A DNA stretch of 64,000 nt, taken from contig JAFTRA010000042.1 of NCBI GenBank assembly GCA_017462485.1, forward strand, positions 1 through 64,000, in the 5' to 3' direction. The notes beneath the pieces are model-generated. The model was not told where the DNA came from, did not search any database, and saw nothing but the letters and a program-made list of their open reading frames with translations. Source of the DNA: Clostridia bacterium (GTDB lineage: Bacteria; Bacillota; Clostridia; Oscillospirales; CAG-272). The position numbers and the translations under genes were made by a program. Below, in pieces: positions 7,930-18,600 of the stretch; positions within the stretch are counted from its first letter, which is position 1; each line of letters starts with the position of its first letter.

Positions 7930-10900
7930 TTATCCTATTCTTACATACTCGTACTTGCCGAGGGTATATTTATTTCCGCCGCCAAGATCTACGGTTACGG
8001 AATAAATGTTGTAGTTAAGTATGAACTGCACTGTATCAACCGTACCGTCAGCAAGAGTCTTCTGGTAGGTTACAAGAGCAATATTACCTATATCGTTGGT
8101 ATAATCGGTGTAAACGTAATTCTTATCGGTTGCGATAGAATCGGTGAAGAAGGAATACTTTGATTCGTATTCAAACTCAACCTCGAAATCAGCAGTTACG
8201 TTTGCGCCGCTGCTTGCAAGCGAAACAACGTAATTATCTACACCGGTAACCGAAGCATATTCTGCCTCGTATTTAGCTACAAGCTCGTTTATAAGAGCTT
8301 CAAAGGTAACGTCACCGTCAACCTTATAAGCCTTTGCCTCATCAAGAGTAAGATTCAAGATGCCTGCAAACTCACTCATAAGACTTGCCGTATCTACGTC
8401 AAGAACAAGATTCTTTGCTCCGGGATCTGCGGTTGCCTGAAGCTCACTGTAGCCTGCCGCAACAGCGCTCTTAATAGACGCTTCGAGAAGCTCTGCCATT
8501 TCAAGCATAAGAGTCTTGTAGTTCTCGTCAAGCTCCTTATCATCTCTTACGCGCTCACCTATAATTATCTTGTGATCGGTAATGAGATAATCCTGAAGAT
8601 CAGAGGTTACGTCATTGAGCTCCTTATAGGTTCTTACTATATTCTCATACCAGGAAGAATAGTTAACTCCGTAGTAATCGCTGAGAATCAAATCTTCCTT
8701 CATAAAGCTTGTGTTCTGGTAGCAAAGGATATAGTAGAGAGATGCTCCTGACTCGATAGCTCTGAGCAATTCATATCTGGGAGCTCCCGCATAGTTAATG
8801 GGAGTACCTGTGTAATTTACAGAGCCGTGAAGAATCATTCCAACAAACGGAATAGCGTATGAGGAATGCTTGAAGTGGCTCGAGTCAATGCTTGCGTTAA
8901 GGATATGAGAAGCATACTTAAGCGTATAAGCATTACCCTTATCAAGCATAATATCAAGCTCGTCTTCGTTTGCGATTCTGTTAAGAACCGCTGTTACGTA
9001 ATTTTCCGCATCGTCACGGTTTACGGGAACGTCCTCATCAAAGTTGGAGTTGAGGTCCGAGCCCATAGTGGACAAGGAAATCGACGTAATATCGTACTTC
9101 GAATATTTCTTCGAGAACTTGCTGTAAAGCTCATCGAGAGATTCGGGGCTTATAACAAGTGTAAAGTAGCTTATGTACTGACTTGTAATAGCATCGTAAA
9201 CCTGCTGCGAAGCATAACGCCCGTCAATCATTTTCGAAACGTTCTGTCTCTTCGAAACACCGTCGAACATCGAGGAATTTGAGAGATACATAAAGTCGAA
9301 GTCGGGATAGATTCCCATATTCGCTCCATCATCTGCAACCTCTTTTGAGTACTCAAGAAGCTTCTTGAATTCTCGCTTTCCGCCGCAAGCCTTTTCCCAT
9401 CTGAGCTTGGTGGGATATGCACCGGAGAGACCGTTCTTGGTAAAGCCTGTCAGACGGAAATTAATATTGTCAATGACAAACTCCTTGTATCCGTCGGCAA
9501 TAGCCTGATACTCTGCTTTCTTCGTAGCGTCAGCCTCTGCATCGGCAAGAGCCTGATAGCGATTAGCTTCCTCCTCGAATACACTCGCCGAATTGTAAAG
9601 CTCCTCGTACATAGTAACGATATTTTCAAACTCGGTAAGAGGTATATTCTTGGTTACGGGGAAGGAGAGAACCTTGGTGATTATCTCCATCGAACCGAGA
9701 GCCTCTATATAAAGAGGAAGATTTTCCTTGATATTGGTAAGAGCTTTAAGCGTACCGTTATTATAAAGGTAATCACGGTAGTAGCTTGCCATACCAACGT
9801 AATTTGTGGGATAGTACTTTCCGCTGACACCGGAGCTGAGCGCTTCATCGGTAAGCATTACGTATCTTGTTACGTAAGAGCCGTTGAACTTCGAATCGGA
9901 TACTATCGTATAAGAACCTGTACCGCCTACCGAAATCGTATCGGAAATGTCATATTCATCCGAAGGATAGGGAGAATACTGGCAATATACGCTTCCGAGC
10001 TGGTTAACACCTGTTCTGAATACGATTCTTGCGAGAGACGCGCCCTCTTCAAGAATTGCGAAGAAGCCGTTAGTTACAGTTTCAACGCCGTATGTAGCGT
10101 TAGTGAGAGTGCTGGATTTTTCGGTGGTCACTATTCCGAAAACTGGCATGGAAACCTGCTCTCTGTGAGCACCGGTAACCTTTGAGTAACAGTAATCGCT
10201 TCCATAGGTTTCGGCAGAAACGGCAGTGTTTTCACTGACACCCTTTTCCGCATTATAGAAGTCGGTAAAGTCAACTATGGTACCGCTTCCGTCTGGGAAG
10301 AATACGTATCCTTCCTTGGTGGTATTACCTGCTCCGAAATACTCAAGAAGAGTTATGGACTCAAGGTTATATACCGTTTCATCGAAGGATATCGAGTTAG
10401 CGGGCAAACGTACCGAAAGGCTTCCGTCGTCATTGAATCTATATTCGATAGAGCATCTGAATACGGGCTTAACGGCAGTGTTATCAACGTAGCCGCACTC
10501 GTCCTCATCCTCGAACATTTCATCGAATGAGTAGTCCGTAACGTATCTCTTGAACGCTTTGGAAGCGTTAGACTTTGCGGTATTTGTTTCACCTGTAAAT
10601 ACGTAGATGGGATCGCGGTTCTCGTAAATAGCAAGCTCGGGATCACTGTAGAACTGCTTAATCATTTCATCGTACGCTGACGAGGTTGCAGCTCTTTCAA
10701 GATTCTTAAGAGCGTAACCGCCTGCTGCGATGTAAAGAGTCATAAGGTCGCCGTAAATGGTAGTAATTCTACCGTAAACGTCAGCGCTGATAGCGCCTGC
10801 CTTATACATCTTGTTGCATATATCGTTGCACGACTCTACGTACTTCTTTATGCAAGCAAGATTGAGCGTTCCCTTATAATAAACGTTTTTCTTCTGAACA

Positions 10901-11601
10901 GAATCCTTGTCAGATTCCTTGTTATACTCCTTCGATCCGAAAAGATCATAATCGAAGCCGTCGGAATACTTATTGACAGAACAATGCTCCTCCATAAGAC
11001 GAGCATATTCCGTAAGCATAGGAACAAGAAGCATTTCTTCAAGCTCGGATGCCTTTATACGTCCGGGAAGAAGATATCTCTTAACGGTATCGCCAAGAGT
11101 GTAATTAACTCTTATACCGTTATCAATATAATCCGTAGAAATCTGAGCTCTTGCGGCAGCCTCCTCGCTTGATGCAAGGACGGGTTTTTCGCTGGTGGAT
11201 ATAGCCGAGAGCGTAACGGATAACTGGCTGCTTACCTTATTTCTGTCCGCCGCACTGTTTATGTGCGAGTAGTTATAGGGGTTACTCGTGAGAATCTGAC
11301 CCGTCACTTTGTTGCAGTAGTAAAGCGCGCCGGTGTATCTGTTTACGTATATGACGTAGTTGCCCGATTCGAGAGGGAGAAGGTATCCCTTATCCATCTC
11401 GTAGGTGAGCATTTCGTCGGCAGACGCAAACTCGTACGAGGTAACGGCTTTTGCGACTTCTATTATCTGCTCTTCGCTAAGAGTCGAAGCCTCGGAGTTT
11501 CCGGTATAGGCTGCGCTGACAGTAAAGGGAACGGCAGCCGCTACCGTAGTAAAAATCATTACAGCCAATAAAGCAGATGATAATATTCTTTTAAGTTTCA
11601 T
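7930..11601 (-). CDS. Giant secreted protein, DUF5696-like (putative glycoside-hydrolase fold)
   Basis: A 1223-residue exported protein with an N-terminal signal peptide ending near VSAAYTG. There is no lipobox and no C-terminal anchor that I can see. The middle (about residues 600-1050) has the feel of a TIM-barrel carbohydrate-active domain, with segments such as MGIYPDFDFMYLS and YAIPFVGMILHGSVNY. I associate this with DUF5696 proteins found next to sugar ABC permeases, but catalytic residues cannot be assigned. The place in the operon, between the Yip1 protein and the second permease pair, suggests a role in handling the imported glycan at the cell surface. Family assignment is moderate; enzymatic activity is unproven. 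Confidence 0.6.
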   Translation of the reverse strand: MKLKRILSSALLAVMIFTTVAAAVPFTVSAAYTGNSEASTLSEEQIIEVAKAVTSYEFASADEMLTYEMDKGYLLPLESGNYVIYVNRYTGALYYCNKVTGQILTSNPYNYSHINSAADRNKVSSQLSVTLSAISTSEKPVLASSEEAAARAQISTDYIDNGIRVNYTLGDTVKRYLLPGRIKASELEEMLLVPMLTEYARLMEEHCSVNKYSDGFDYDLFGSKEYNKESDKDSVQKKNVYYKGTLNLACIKKYVESCNDICNKMYKAGAISADVYGRITTIYGDLMTLYIAAGGYALKNLERAATSSAYDEMIKQFYSDPELAIYENRDPIYVFTGETNTAKSNASKAFKRYVTDYSFDEMFEDEDECGYVDNTAVKPVFRCSIEYRFNDDGSLSVRLPANSISFDETVYNLESITLLEYFGAGNTTKEGYVFFPDGSGTIVDFTDFYNAEKGVSENTAVSAETYGSDYCYSKVTGAHREQVSMPVFGIVTTEKSSTLTNATYGVETVTNGFFAILEEGASLARIVFRTGVNQLGSVYCQYSPYPSDEYDISDTISVGGTGSYTIVSDSKFNGSYVTRYVMLTDEALSSGVSGKYYPTNYVGMASYYRDYLYNNGTLKALTNIKENLPLYIEALGSMEIITKVLSFPVTKNIPLTEFENIVTMYEELYNSASVFEEEANRYQALADAEADATKKAEYQAIADGYKEFVIDNINFRLTGFTKNGLSGAYPTKLRWEKACGGKREFKKLLEYSKEVADDGANMGIYPDFDFMYLSNSSMFDGVSKRQNVSKMIDGRYASQQVYDAITSQYISYFTLVISPESLDELYSKFSKKYSKYDITSISLSTMGSDLNSNFDEDVPVNRDDAENYVTAVLNRIANEDELDIMLDKGNAYTLKYASHILNASIDSSHFKHSSYAIPFVGMILHGSVNYTGTPINYAGAPRYELLRAIESGASLYYILCYQNTSFMKEDLILSDYYGVNYSSWYENIVRTYKELNDVTSDLQDYLITDHKIIIGERVRDDKELDENYKTLMLEMAELLEASIKSAVAAGYSELQATADPGAKNLVLDVDTASLMSEFAGILNLTLDEAKAYKVDGDVTFEALINELVAKYEAEYASVTGVDNYVVSLASSGANVTADFEVEFEYESKYSFFTDSIATDKNYVYTDYTNDIGNIALVTYQKTLADGTVDTVQFILNYNIYSVTVDLGGGNKYTLGKYEYVRIG

Positions 11602-11621
11602 TCAGTTTACCTCCTGCTTAA

Positions 11622-13805
11622 TTAGGCTCGGTTCGCAATTTCCGTTATTATGGAAATTACAAATGTTGCCATCTTCATTACAAGGCTTGAGAAGAGTATC
11701 GCAACGAACATAATAACTGCCATCGCAACTATCGTGCAAATCGTTATAAGAACGTTCTTTCCAAGCGAGTAATCGTGAGTTACAAGCATACCGAAGAACA
11801 GAAGCAATGCTACCCAAATATAACCAAAGGTTACAAGAAGGCTTACGATTGATCCCTCGGTTGCAACGAGTACGTTTGTAAGAATTGTTGAAGTTATTAC
11901 GAATAAGGGAAGGGGCGCGAGCGAATAGGTCGTCGCGATAAAGATATCCTTGAAGCTTCCCTCACCCTCAAAGAGTGTTGTTAAGCACCAGTTTCCAAGG
12001 CACCAGAGTATTACGGGAACCGCTACTGCAAGCACCTGAACGAATACCGTCGAATAGGTGTCTCTAGGATTGAAGATGTAACCTCTGCCTATTGCCTGGT
12101 AGAAGAATGCAATAATGGTAATACCGAGAATTGTAAATCCGCCTCTTACCGAGCCTCTCTTCTCGTGCTTCAAATCCCAGAAGCCGTCGAATGGGTGGAA
12201 GGAAAGATGGAATACGAAGAGAAGCTCTTCAAGATACGTCTTTCTGCCAACCTTGAGCGACGTAGCCTTATTTTTCTTCTTAGCCCAGCCGAGGAACTTA
12301 ACAAGTCCTACGCAAAGAGCTATAACGAGAATAAGGAGAGGAAGAAGCCAGGTTCCTATAATGTCTTTACGTATTTCGGCAAAAGCTTTTGAATACTGCT
12401 CGGTTTCGTAAGCGCTGGAGAGCATCTCCATAGCCTCATCATATTTGCCCTGGCTGTAAAGAGCCTTACCAATACCGATATAAGCCAAGTCGAAGTTGTT
12501 GTTCTGTGTAAGAACCTGCTCCCAGTACAAGATAGAATCAGAATACTTATGCTCGTTCTCACTCTTAAGCGCTGCCATAATAGTATCGCAGTACTCTGTG
12601 GGAGAATAAACCGTAATTCTATCGCTCGTTCCACTACCGTCAAGAGAAAGAATATAATTAATTCCGTCAATATTCTGGTAGGTTATAGCGTCGAGCTGCT
12701 CACCGTTACCGAGCTGGTCACCGTAATCTCCAAATGCAAACAAAAGATTACCGTTCTCGTCATAGGTGAAGATTCTGGAACGTGTTTTATCAAGAATAGA
12801 CCAGGAGCCGTATTCTCCAATAGCAACGTCTATGATCTTGGACACTCCAAGACCTTTAGAGAACGTCGATACGGCAACCTCTCCGCCCGGGTCGAAGAAG
12901 CCGTTACGCTTCATTATCTCAACTCCGGCAGAGTTAAGCTTCTTGACTGGAGAATAGTCGGGATTTTTTGTTTTTATTGCGGCAAGCTGCTTAGACTCGT
13001 CAATGTTACTGTTGGTTACATATACGAAGCCGTGATCGTCAACCGTAATATTGTTATAGGTAACGGGAATGTTACTGATCTGATTTTCTCGCTGCTCTCT
13101 GGTCTGGAATCTCTTCCAAATCATTTCTACAACGCTGTAAGTAACCTTCTGCGCTCCTATAAATCCTGTAAAGTCACCGTCGGACGACATTACTATAACA
13201 CCGTCTGTACAGGTGGGAGATACTACGAAGATTCTTCCGTATTTATCTACCGCCATTGCCTGAGGCTTAAACGCCGCCTCGTCAATAAGAGTAGATTCGG
13301 GTTTGCTTATGGTCTTAATATAATTGTAATTTTCGTCAAATATTACTATTCTCGCATGACCTGTATCACAAACGTAAAGATACGCGTCACCGTCTGCTGT
13401 TGCGGAATTGGTTACGTATACACCGTCAGGCTCGAGGAAGGTCTGCATCGTTCCGTACTCGTCCTCGTACGTATCAACTACCGCTACCGCGGAATAGTAC
13501 TTGTTAAGAACTACAACTCTGTTATTGTCTCTGTCAGCGAGGATCACATTACCGTCTTCGTCGGTAACCATATCTGCCGCGCGAAGTCTTGCAAGGTTAG
13601 AATTTCCGTTTGCAAACTTCTCAAGGTTCATATCAGCGTAGTCTATCGTAACGCTGGGAGCGTATGCTGTGGGAGATTTAAGAGGCTCTCCGTCTATTGA
13701 ATACGTGTACGTTTCATACGGGCTGAACGCTGAGGAATATACGGTGCCGAAGAGCATAGCAAGTATCAGCGAGAGAATCAAAAATTTTGAAAGTCTTCTT
13801 TTCAT
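11622..13805 (-). CDS. NHL-repeat/TPR/Yip1 membrane protein
   Basis: 727 aa with three parts. A signal sequence leads into an extracellular beta-propeller-like region (about 60-440) with NHL-type repeats such as VLADRDNNRVVVLNKY, VCDTGHARIVIFDENY and ILDKTRSRIFTYDENG. A short TPR-like helical pair (about 460-510) precedes a membrane helix. The C-terminal about 200 residues form a Yip1-family multi-pass domain beginning HPFDGFWDLKHE. The propeller would face outside and the Yip1 part span the membrane. The start has AAGGAGG. It lies 14 bases after a permease gene and 20 bases before the DUF5696-like gene. The role in sugar uptake is inferred from the operon. Confidence 0.68.
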   Translation of the reverse strand: MKRRLSKFLILSLILAMLFGTVYSSAFSPYETYTYSIDGEPLKSPTAYAPSVTIDYADMNLEKFANGNSNLARLRAADMVTDEDGNVILADRDNNRVVVLNKYYSAVAVVDTYEDEYGTMQTFLEPDGVYVTNSATADGDAYLYVCDTGHARIVIFDENYNYIKTISKPESTLIDEAAFKPQAMAVDKYGRIFVVSPTCTDGVIVMSSDGDFTGFIGAQKVTYSVVEMIWKRFQTREQRENQISNIPVTYNNITVDDHGFVYVTNSNIDESKQLAAIKTKNPDYSPVKKLNSAGVEIMKRNGFFDPGGEVAVSTFSKGLGVSKIIDVAIGEYGSWSILDKTRSRIFTYDENGNLLFAFGDYGDQLGNGEQLDAITYQNIDGINYILSLDGSGTSDRITVYSPTEYCDTIMAALKSENEHKYSDSILYWEQVLTQNNNFDLAYIGIGKALYSQGKYDEAMEMLSSAYETEQYSKAFAEIRKDIIGTWLLPLLILVIALCVGLVKFLGWAKKKNKATSLKVGRKTYLEELLFVFHLSFHPFDGFWDLKHEKRGSVRGGFTILGITIIAFFYQAIGRGYIFNPRDTYSTVFVQVLAVAVPVILWCLGNWCLTTLFEGEGSFKDIFIATTYSLAPLPLFVITSTILTNVLVATEGSIVSLLVTFGYIWVALLLFFGMLVTHDYSLGKNVLITICTIVAMAVIMFVAILFSSLVMKMATFVISIITEIANRA

Positions 13806-13819
13806 ATACTCTTCCCTCC

Positions 13820-14704
13820 TTAATCCTTCATACCCGACGATCCCATCGTTTCGATGATCTGGCTCTGGTTAAGTACGAATACCAAAATCGGAACAAGCAT
13901 CATTACAACGGTTGCAGCGGCGCCTGCGCCGGAACGGGCAATACCACCCGTAAGGATCTGCTGAATCGCATAGTTGAAGGTTTTTAATTCCTCTGAATGT
14001 ATGTATATAGACGATCCCGAGTTCCAGAGGTTTTTGAAGCACTCGATGATAAGAGTAAGCCAAGCAGGCTTAACCATAGGCATAGCAATTGTCAAATAAG
14101 TTCTGAATTCGCTTGCACCGTCAAGTCTTGCAGACTCAAGAACGGTGTCGGGAACCGACGTTTCCATAAACTGCTTCATAAGGTAAAGACCGATGGTCGT
14201 TGCCATAGATGGAACGATTATGGAAAGATACGTATCTATCCAACCGAACGCGGAAAGAATAATAAAGTGCGTTACCTGGTTAACGGTTGAATGGAACATA
14301 AGCGACATAACTATAATCTGGAAGATTGCTTTTCTTCCGGGGAAACGAAGTTTTGCGAGTGAGTAAGCCGCCATAGATGCGAAGATAAGGTTACCTATCG
14401 TACCGCATATAGTGATGAATACCGTGTTGAAGATGTATCTCGAGAAAGGTACCCACGAGTCACCCATAAGAGTGAACAGGTCTCCGAAGTTCTCAAGCGT
14501 AGGTCTCATAACGATAAACTTTGGCGGGAACATGAAAAGCTCGTCAAGCGGCTTAAGAGACTGAATTACAACGTAATACATAGGAAGGAACATGAAAAGT
14601 CCCATTATCGTGAGCATTATGGTAATACCGGTGTCTCCTCCGGCGGATCTGTTGAGAACGACTCTGTGTCCTCTTGTTCTTAACTTATTTGCCATATTAC
14701 TCAC
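13820..14704 (-). CDS. Carbohydrate ABC transporter permease, MalG type (first pair)
   Basis: 294-residue CUT1 permease. The EAA loop reads ESARLDGASEFRTYL, followed by PMVKP, and about six membrane segments are visible. Its first 8 bases overlap the end of its MalF-like partner, so the two are translationally coupled. With the neighbour it forms the first of two permease pairs in this operon. Confidence 0.9.
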   Translation of the reverse strand: MSNMANKLRTRGHRVVLNRSAGGDTGITIMLTIMGLFMFLPMYYVVIQSLKPLDELFMFPPKFIVMRPTLENFGDLFTLMGDSWVPFSRYIFNTVFITICGTIGNLIFASMAAYSLAKLRFPGRKAIFQIIVMSLMFHSTVNQVTHFIILSAFGWIDTYLSIIVPSMATTIGLYLMKQFMETSVPDTVLESARLDGASEFRTYLTIAMPMVKPAWLTLIIECFKNLWNSGSSIYIHSEELKTFNYAIQQILTGGIARSGAGAAATVVMMLVPILVFVLNQSQIIETMGSSGMKD

Positions 14705-15647
14705 CTACCTTCGAAAGTGCCTTCTTAATAATAATGTTAGATGCAAACATTATTACGAAGAGGACAACTGCAATTGCCGATGCGTAACCAACCTCATAAC
14801 GCTGGCCTCCGTAGTCATTCAGGTGGTGCATTATGGTATGCGCCGCATAGTCAACCGACGGGAATCCGCAAAGAGCGTCAACTACCGCTCCGAAGCCGAA
14901 CGAGTTAGTGATAGCAAGCACGGCACCGAACATAAGCTGGGGACGCATTGTAGGAAGCGTTATGTACCAAAGCTCTTGCCAACGGTTCTTGATGCCGTCA
15001 ACAGCGGCTGCCTCGTACATTGAGCGGTCGATGGTCTGGAAGCCTGCGATGAATGACAGGAACGCCGTACCGAGTGAGGTCCAAAGCGCAACTACTATAC
15101 AAAGAGGCATTACGTAGTCCGCATTTTCAAACCAGAGAATCGGCTCGGAAATTACTCCCAAATCTATTAAGGTTGCGTTTACCCATCCGTAAGAGTCGGA
15201 CGAGAAGAGCGTTTTCCAAATAAGGTAAACCTGACCCGAGATAGAGGGCGCGTAGAATATGAGCGTTACTACCGCGCGGATCTTGGGAGGAAGCTCGTTG
15301 ATGAACCACGCGATAAGAAGCGAAAGAAGATAGGAAACAGGTCCTGTTATCGCTGCGAATATCAACGTGTTCTGACAAGCGAGAAGGAATATATCGTCTT
15401 CAAGGAAGAGACGGGTATAGTTCGTGATACCCTTAAAGCTGGGCATCTCCAACATATTAAAGTCCGTAAGACTCAGAATCATCGAAAGGAATACGGGAAG
15501 AATAGTGAATATGATGAAGAGGAGGAAGAACGGTGCCAGCATAAAGTATGCCGTCTTATTGTTCTTCATCTCTTCCCATGTCCATCTAAGCTTCGATACT
15601 TCAGAGCGTTTAACTGGACGATTTATCTCTGCATTAGTCTGTGACAT
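14697..15647 (-). CDS. Sugar ABC transporter permease, MalF/UgpA type (first pair)
   Basis: 316-residue CUT1 permease with an N-terminal cytoplasmic stretch, then six membrane segments. The EAA loop reads EAAAVDGIKNRWQEL, then PTMRP. It follows the solute-binding protein by 32 bases and overlaps the next permease, the common CUT1 order binding protein, MalF, MalG. Confidence 0.9.
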   Translation of the reverse strand: MSQTNAEINRPVKRSEVSKLRWTWEEMKNNKTAYFMLAPFFLLFIIFTILPVFLSMILSLTDFNMLEMPSFKGITNYTRLFLEDDIFLLACQNTLIFAAITGPVSYLLSLLIAWFINELPPKIRAVVTLIFYAPSISGQVYLIWKTLFSSDSYGWVNATLIDLGVISEPILWFENADYVMPLCIVVALWTSLGTAFLSFIAGFQTIDRSMYEAAAVDGIKNRWQELWYITLPTMRPQLMFGAVLAITNSFGFGAVVDALCGFPSVDYAAHTIMHHLNDYGGQRYEVGYASAIAVVLFVIMFASNIIIKKALSKVGE

Positions 15648-15679
15648 TTAATTTTCTCCTTACATATTTTCGTACTACT

Positions 15680-18600
15680 TTACGAAGCTGCAGTTACTGA
15701 TGGTGGCTCTTCGCCGGGTTCAAGAGTAGGAAGATCAAACTCCTCTCTCTTACGCTTAATTTCCGCATTGATAGTGTCAATGTAGCCTTTAAGCGCATCT
15801 ACGGCGTTAGCGCCGTCGTTTACTGCTGCAAGGAACGCAAACTTGGTATATCTGTTAATGATATAAGAGCCGGGGTAGTTTACGATTGAGGAAAGATGCG
15901 CCATCTGCTCCTTAATCGCTGCCTTTTCGCTAGCTGTCCAAGAAAGATTCTCAAGAGCTTTTACGTTTGCAGATTCATATTTTGCGGAGGGGCCTATAAG
16001 GGCAACCATCTTGTTACCGTAGTTTGCCTGAATATCTGCGCTGGTCTCCCACTGAACGTACTGCCATGCGCTGAGAAGGTCATCGCATCCGTGAAGAATT
16101 ACGGCAGCGCCTATACCTGCAAGAGAATCGTAATTGAATTCCTTCGTGCCATCCTCTTTTTCACGCCATGAGCCGGGAAGCGAGGTGAACTCCCAAAGTC
16201 CTTCAATTTCAGTTGCGTAAACTACAAGCTGGTTGTATATACTTGCGTAATCACCGATAATGATAGGCATCTCACCCGTTCTGAAACGGTTTGCCGCATC
16301 GTACGATACGGGGAATGAGTAGTCACTGTAAAGTCGGCATACGTAGTCGAACGCTTCAAGAGCAACGTTGGAGTCAAGGTCAATCTTCGCGCCCTGATAG
16401 TCGGGATCGTTAGGATACTTCCACATATTGCCGCCCTTCTGGTAGATCATAAAGTCTATTGCGGCGATATAGTTAACACCGATGGACATATTGTTCGTCT
16501 GAAGAACGGGAAGAATCGAGAGAAGCTCATCCCATGATTCAGGAACCTCTTCTCCAAGCTCCGCAAGCACGTCCATACGGTAGAACATCATCGAGAATCC
16601 CATCGTCTGCGGGATACCGTAGGTTACGTCAAGAAGAGTAACCGTATCCATAGCCGCTTCAACGAAATTGTAATCATCTCCGGGCTGAATACCATTCTTA
16701 ATGTCGAAGCCAATTACATCATCAAAGCACTTCGTGTTAAATGCTGTCTTTACTCCGTCTCCCGTATAGGTCTCGGACGCTTTGAGCGTTACGTAAGTTC
16801 CGTCTGCGTTCTTATATGTATAATAATTGGAAGAAAAGATTTCGTTTTCAGTTTCAGTAAGGCGTTTATCGTTACCGCTGATACCTAAAACAGCGTCTCT
16901 TATCGCGTAGTTAATTACGTCGGAAGAGCCAAGTCCCATATATACGTCGGGACCCTTACCGGAAAGAATCGAAGGAAGAAGAGTTCCTCCGGTTACAAGC
17001 TTCAAGGTTACCGCAGTTCCGGTAGAGTCGGTGAAGCTATCCTTTGCGTCTATCATAGTACGCCAAATCTGCGACTGGTCGCGTCCTGTCGCAAGCCATA
17101 CGTCAATAGTCTTCGTATCCTCGGTGGGAAGCGTTGTAAGACCCATCTGATCGTATTCGGTGAAGAACGAATAGAAGAAGGATTTTACTTCATGCCACAA
17201 GGACTTGAAAAGGTTAGGCTTAGCGCGCTTAAGCGCTTCCTTGTCACTCGCGTCAACGGGAGAAACAGATATACTGTCAACAACCATCGAGCTGGACTTA
17301 GAGTTGTTTATCCAAGTACCGAGAGTACCCAGATAGGACTTGAGGGTTGACATATTTGCCGCGATATAGAATCCGTCGTCTGAGCCCATCTTGTCAAGAA
17401 GAATTGCGATAGTCTCAAGCGTTGTGGTATGAGAACCCGTTCCGCAAAGCTTCTCGAATTCTTTCTTTACGTTATCAAGCTCGATAGCCTGATTAAGAAG
17501 CTCGTAAAGAACCTCGGGCATAACGTCAAGGAATTTGTAATCACGGTATTCGTCAGGGTCGTTACCCGTAAGCTGAAGTATCTTGAGGTAGCAATCATTA
17601 ATGGAATCAAGCGAATCCTCTACTCTCTTGATAAGCTCCTTAAGGCTTCCGAGCGAGCACTCGAGATATACGGTGTACTCAACACCCTTCTCAAAGTAAA
17701 ACTCAAACTCGTTGCCGTTACCGTCGGAAATATAGTCAGACTGCCAATCCTTATCGTAATTGAACTGAGCGTTGTACGCTTCAAGGAAAGGAGCCGAGGG
17801 AGTTCCGTCTGCAAGTCCGTAGTCACCGCCTGCAAGCTTGATGCAACGGCAGATATACATGCCCTGGAGAGCATCCTGCTTATAGCGCATCGAGAACTTA
17901 TACATACCGCTCTCGTTAACCTTGAACTTGTAAGCAGCCCACTGACCAACGGTCTTATAGCTGTTCTCACCTATTACGTTGTAAAGCTGAGCCTTCGAGG
18001 AAATGGGATAGGTTCCCGCAGACGTATTATCGTTAGTCGCATATACGGAAGAGTCGGAAACGATGTCCGGGAACTCCGCCTCGATAACCGTAACCGTTCC
18101 GTTCTGGGGAGCAGTCTTGTCCTTGTATTTTTCCTTGAATTCCGCATACGTGGGGATAGACTCCTCGGTGTTGGTTGCGGGTACAAGCTCAATAGAGCTT
18201 ACAACCATAGGCTCTCTCTCTGCTTCAAGAGTAAGAGTGTGAGTACCGTTAAGTATGTAGAACTTGAAGTAGGAATCGTAGTAGCCCGTCGTATCCTGGC
18301 AGTAGTAGGTACCCCAAGAAGCAGTCTGCGCAATCTCGGGAGCCATAGAGTTACCGTTGATATCCTGCGAAATTTTATGAGTCGTTACGGTCTTCTTACC
18401 GCCCTTGATGTCGGTAACTATCTTGTAGTAACCGTCATCCTTGGTTTCGTATTTAACCGAATAGTTGTCAGGCTCAGTCGTATCGGTGGTCTCTACCTTC
18501 TCAACGGTCTTGGTTTTCCAATTCTTGTTGAAGTTGAGGTGGCCCGCTTCCGAGAAAGGAATCTTCTCGTCGATAAGGAGCTTTCTCTCGATAGAGCTTA

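Noticed and set aside
12549..13700. A 383-codon plus-strand frame opposite the NHL-Yip1 gene
   Set aside because: Same reasons: antisense to a gene with clear domains, and composition typical of a mirrored frame.
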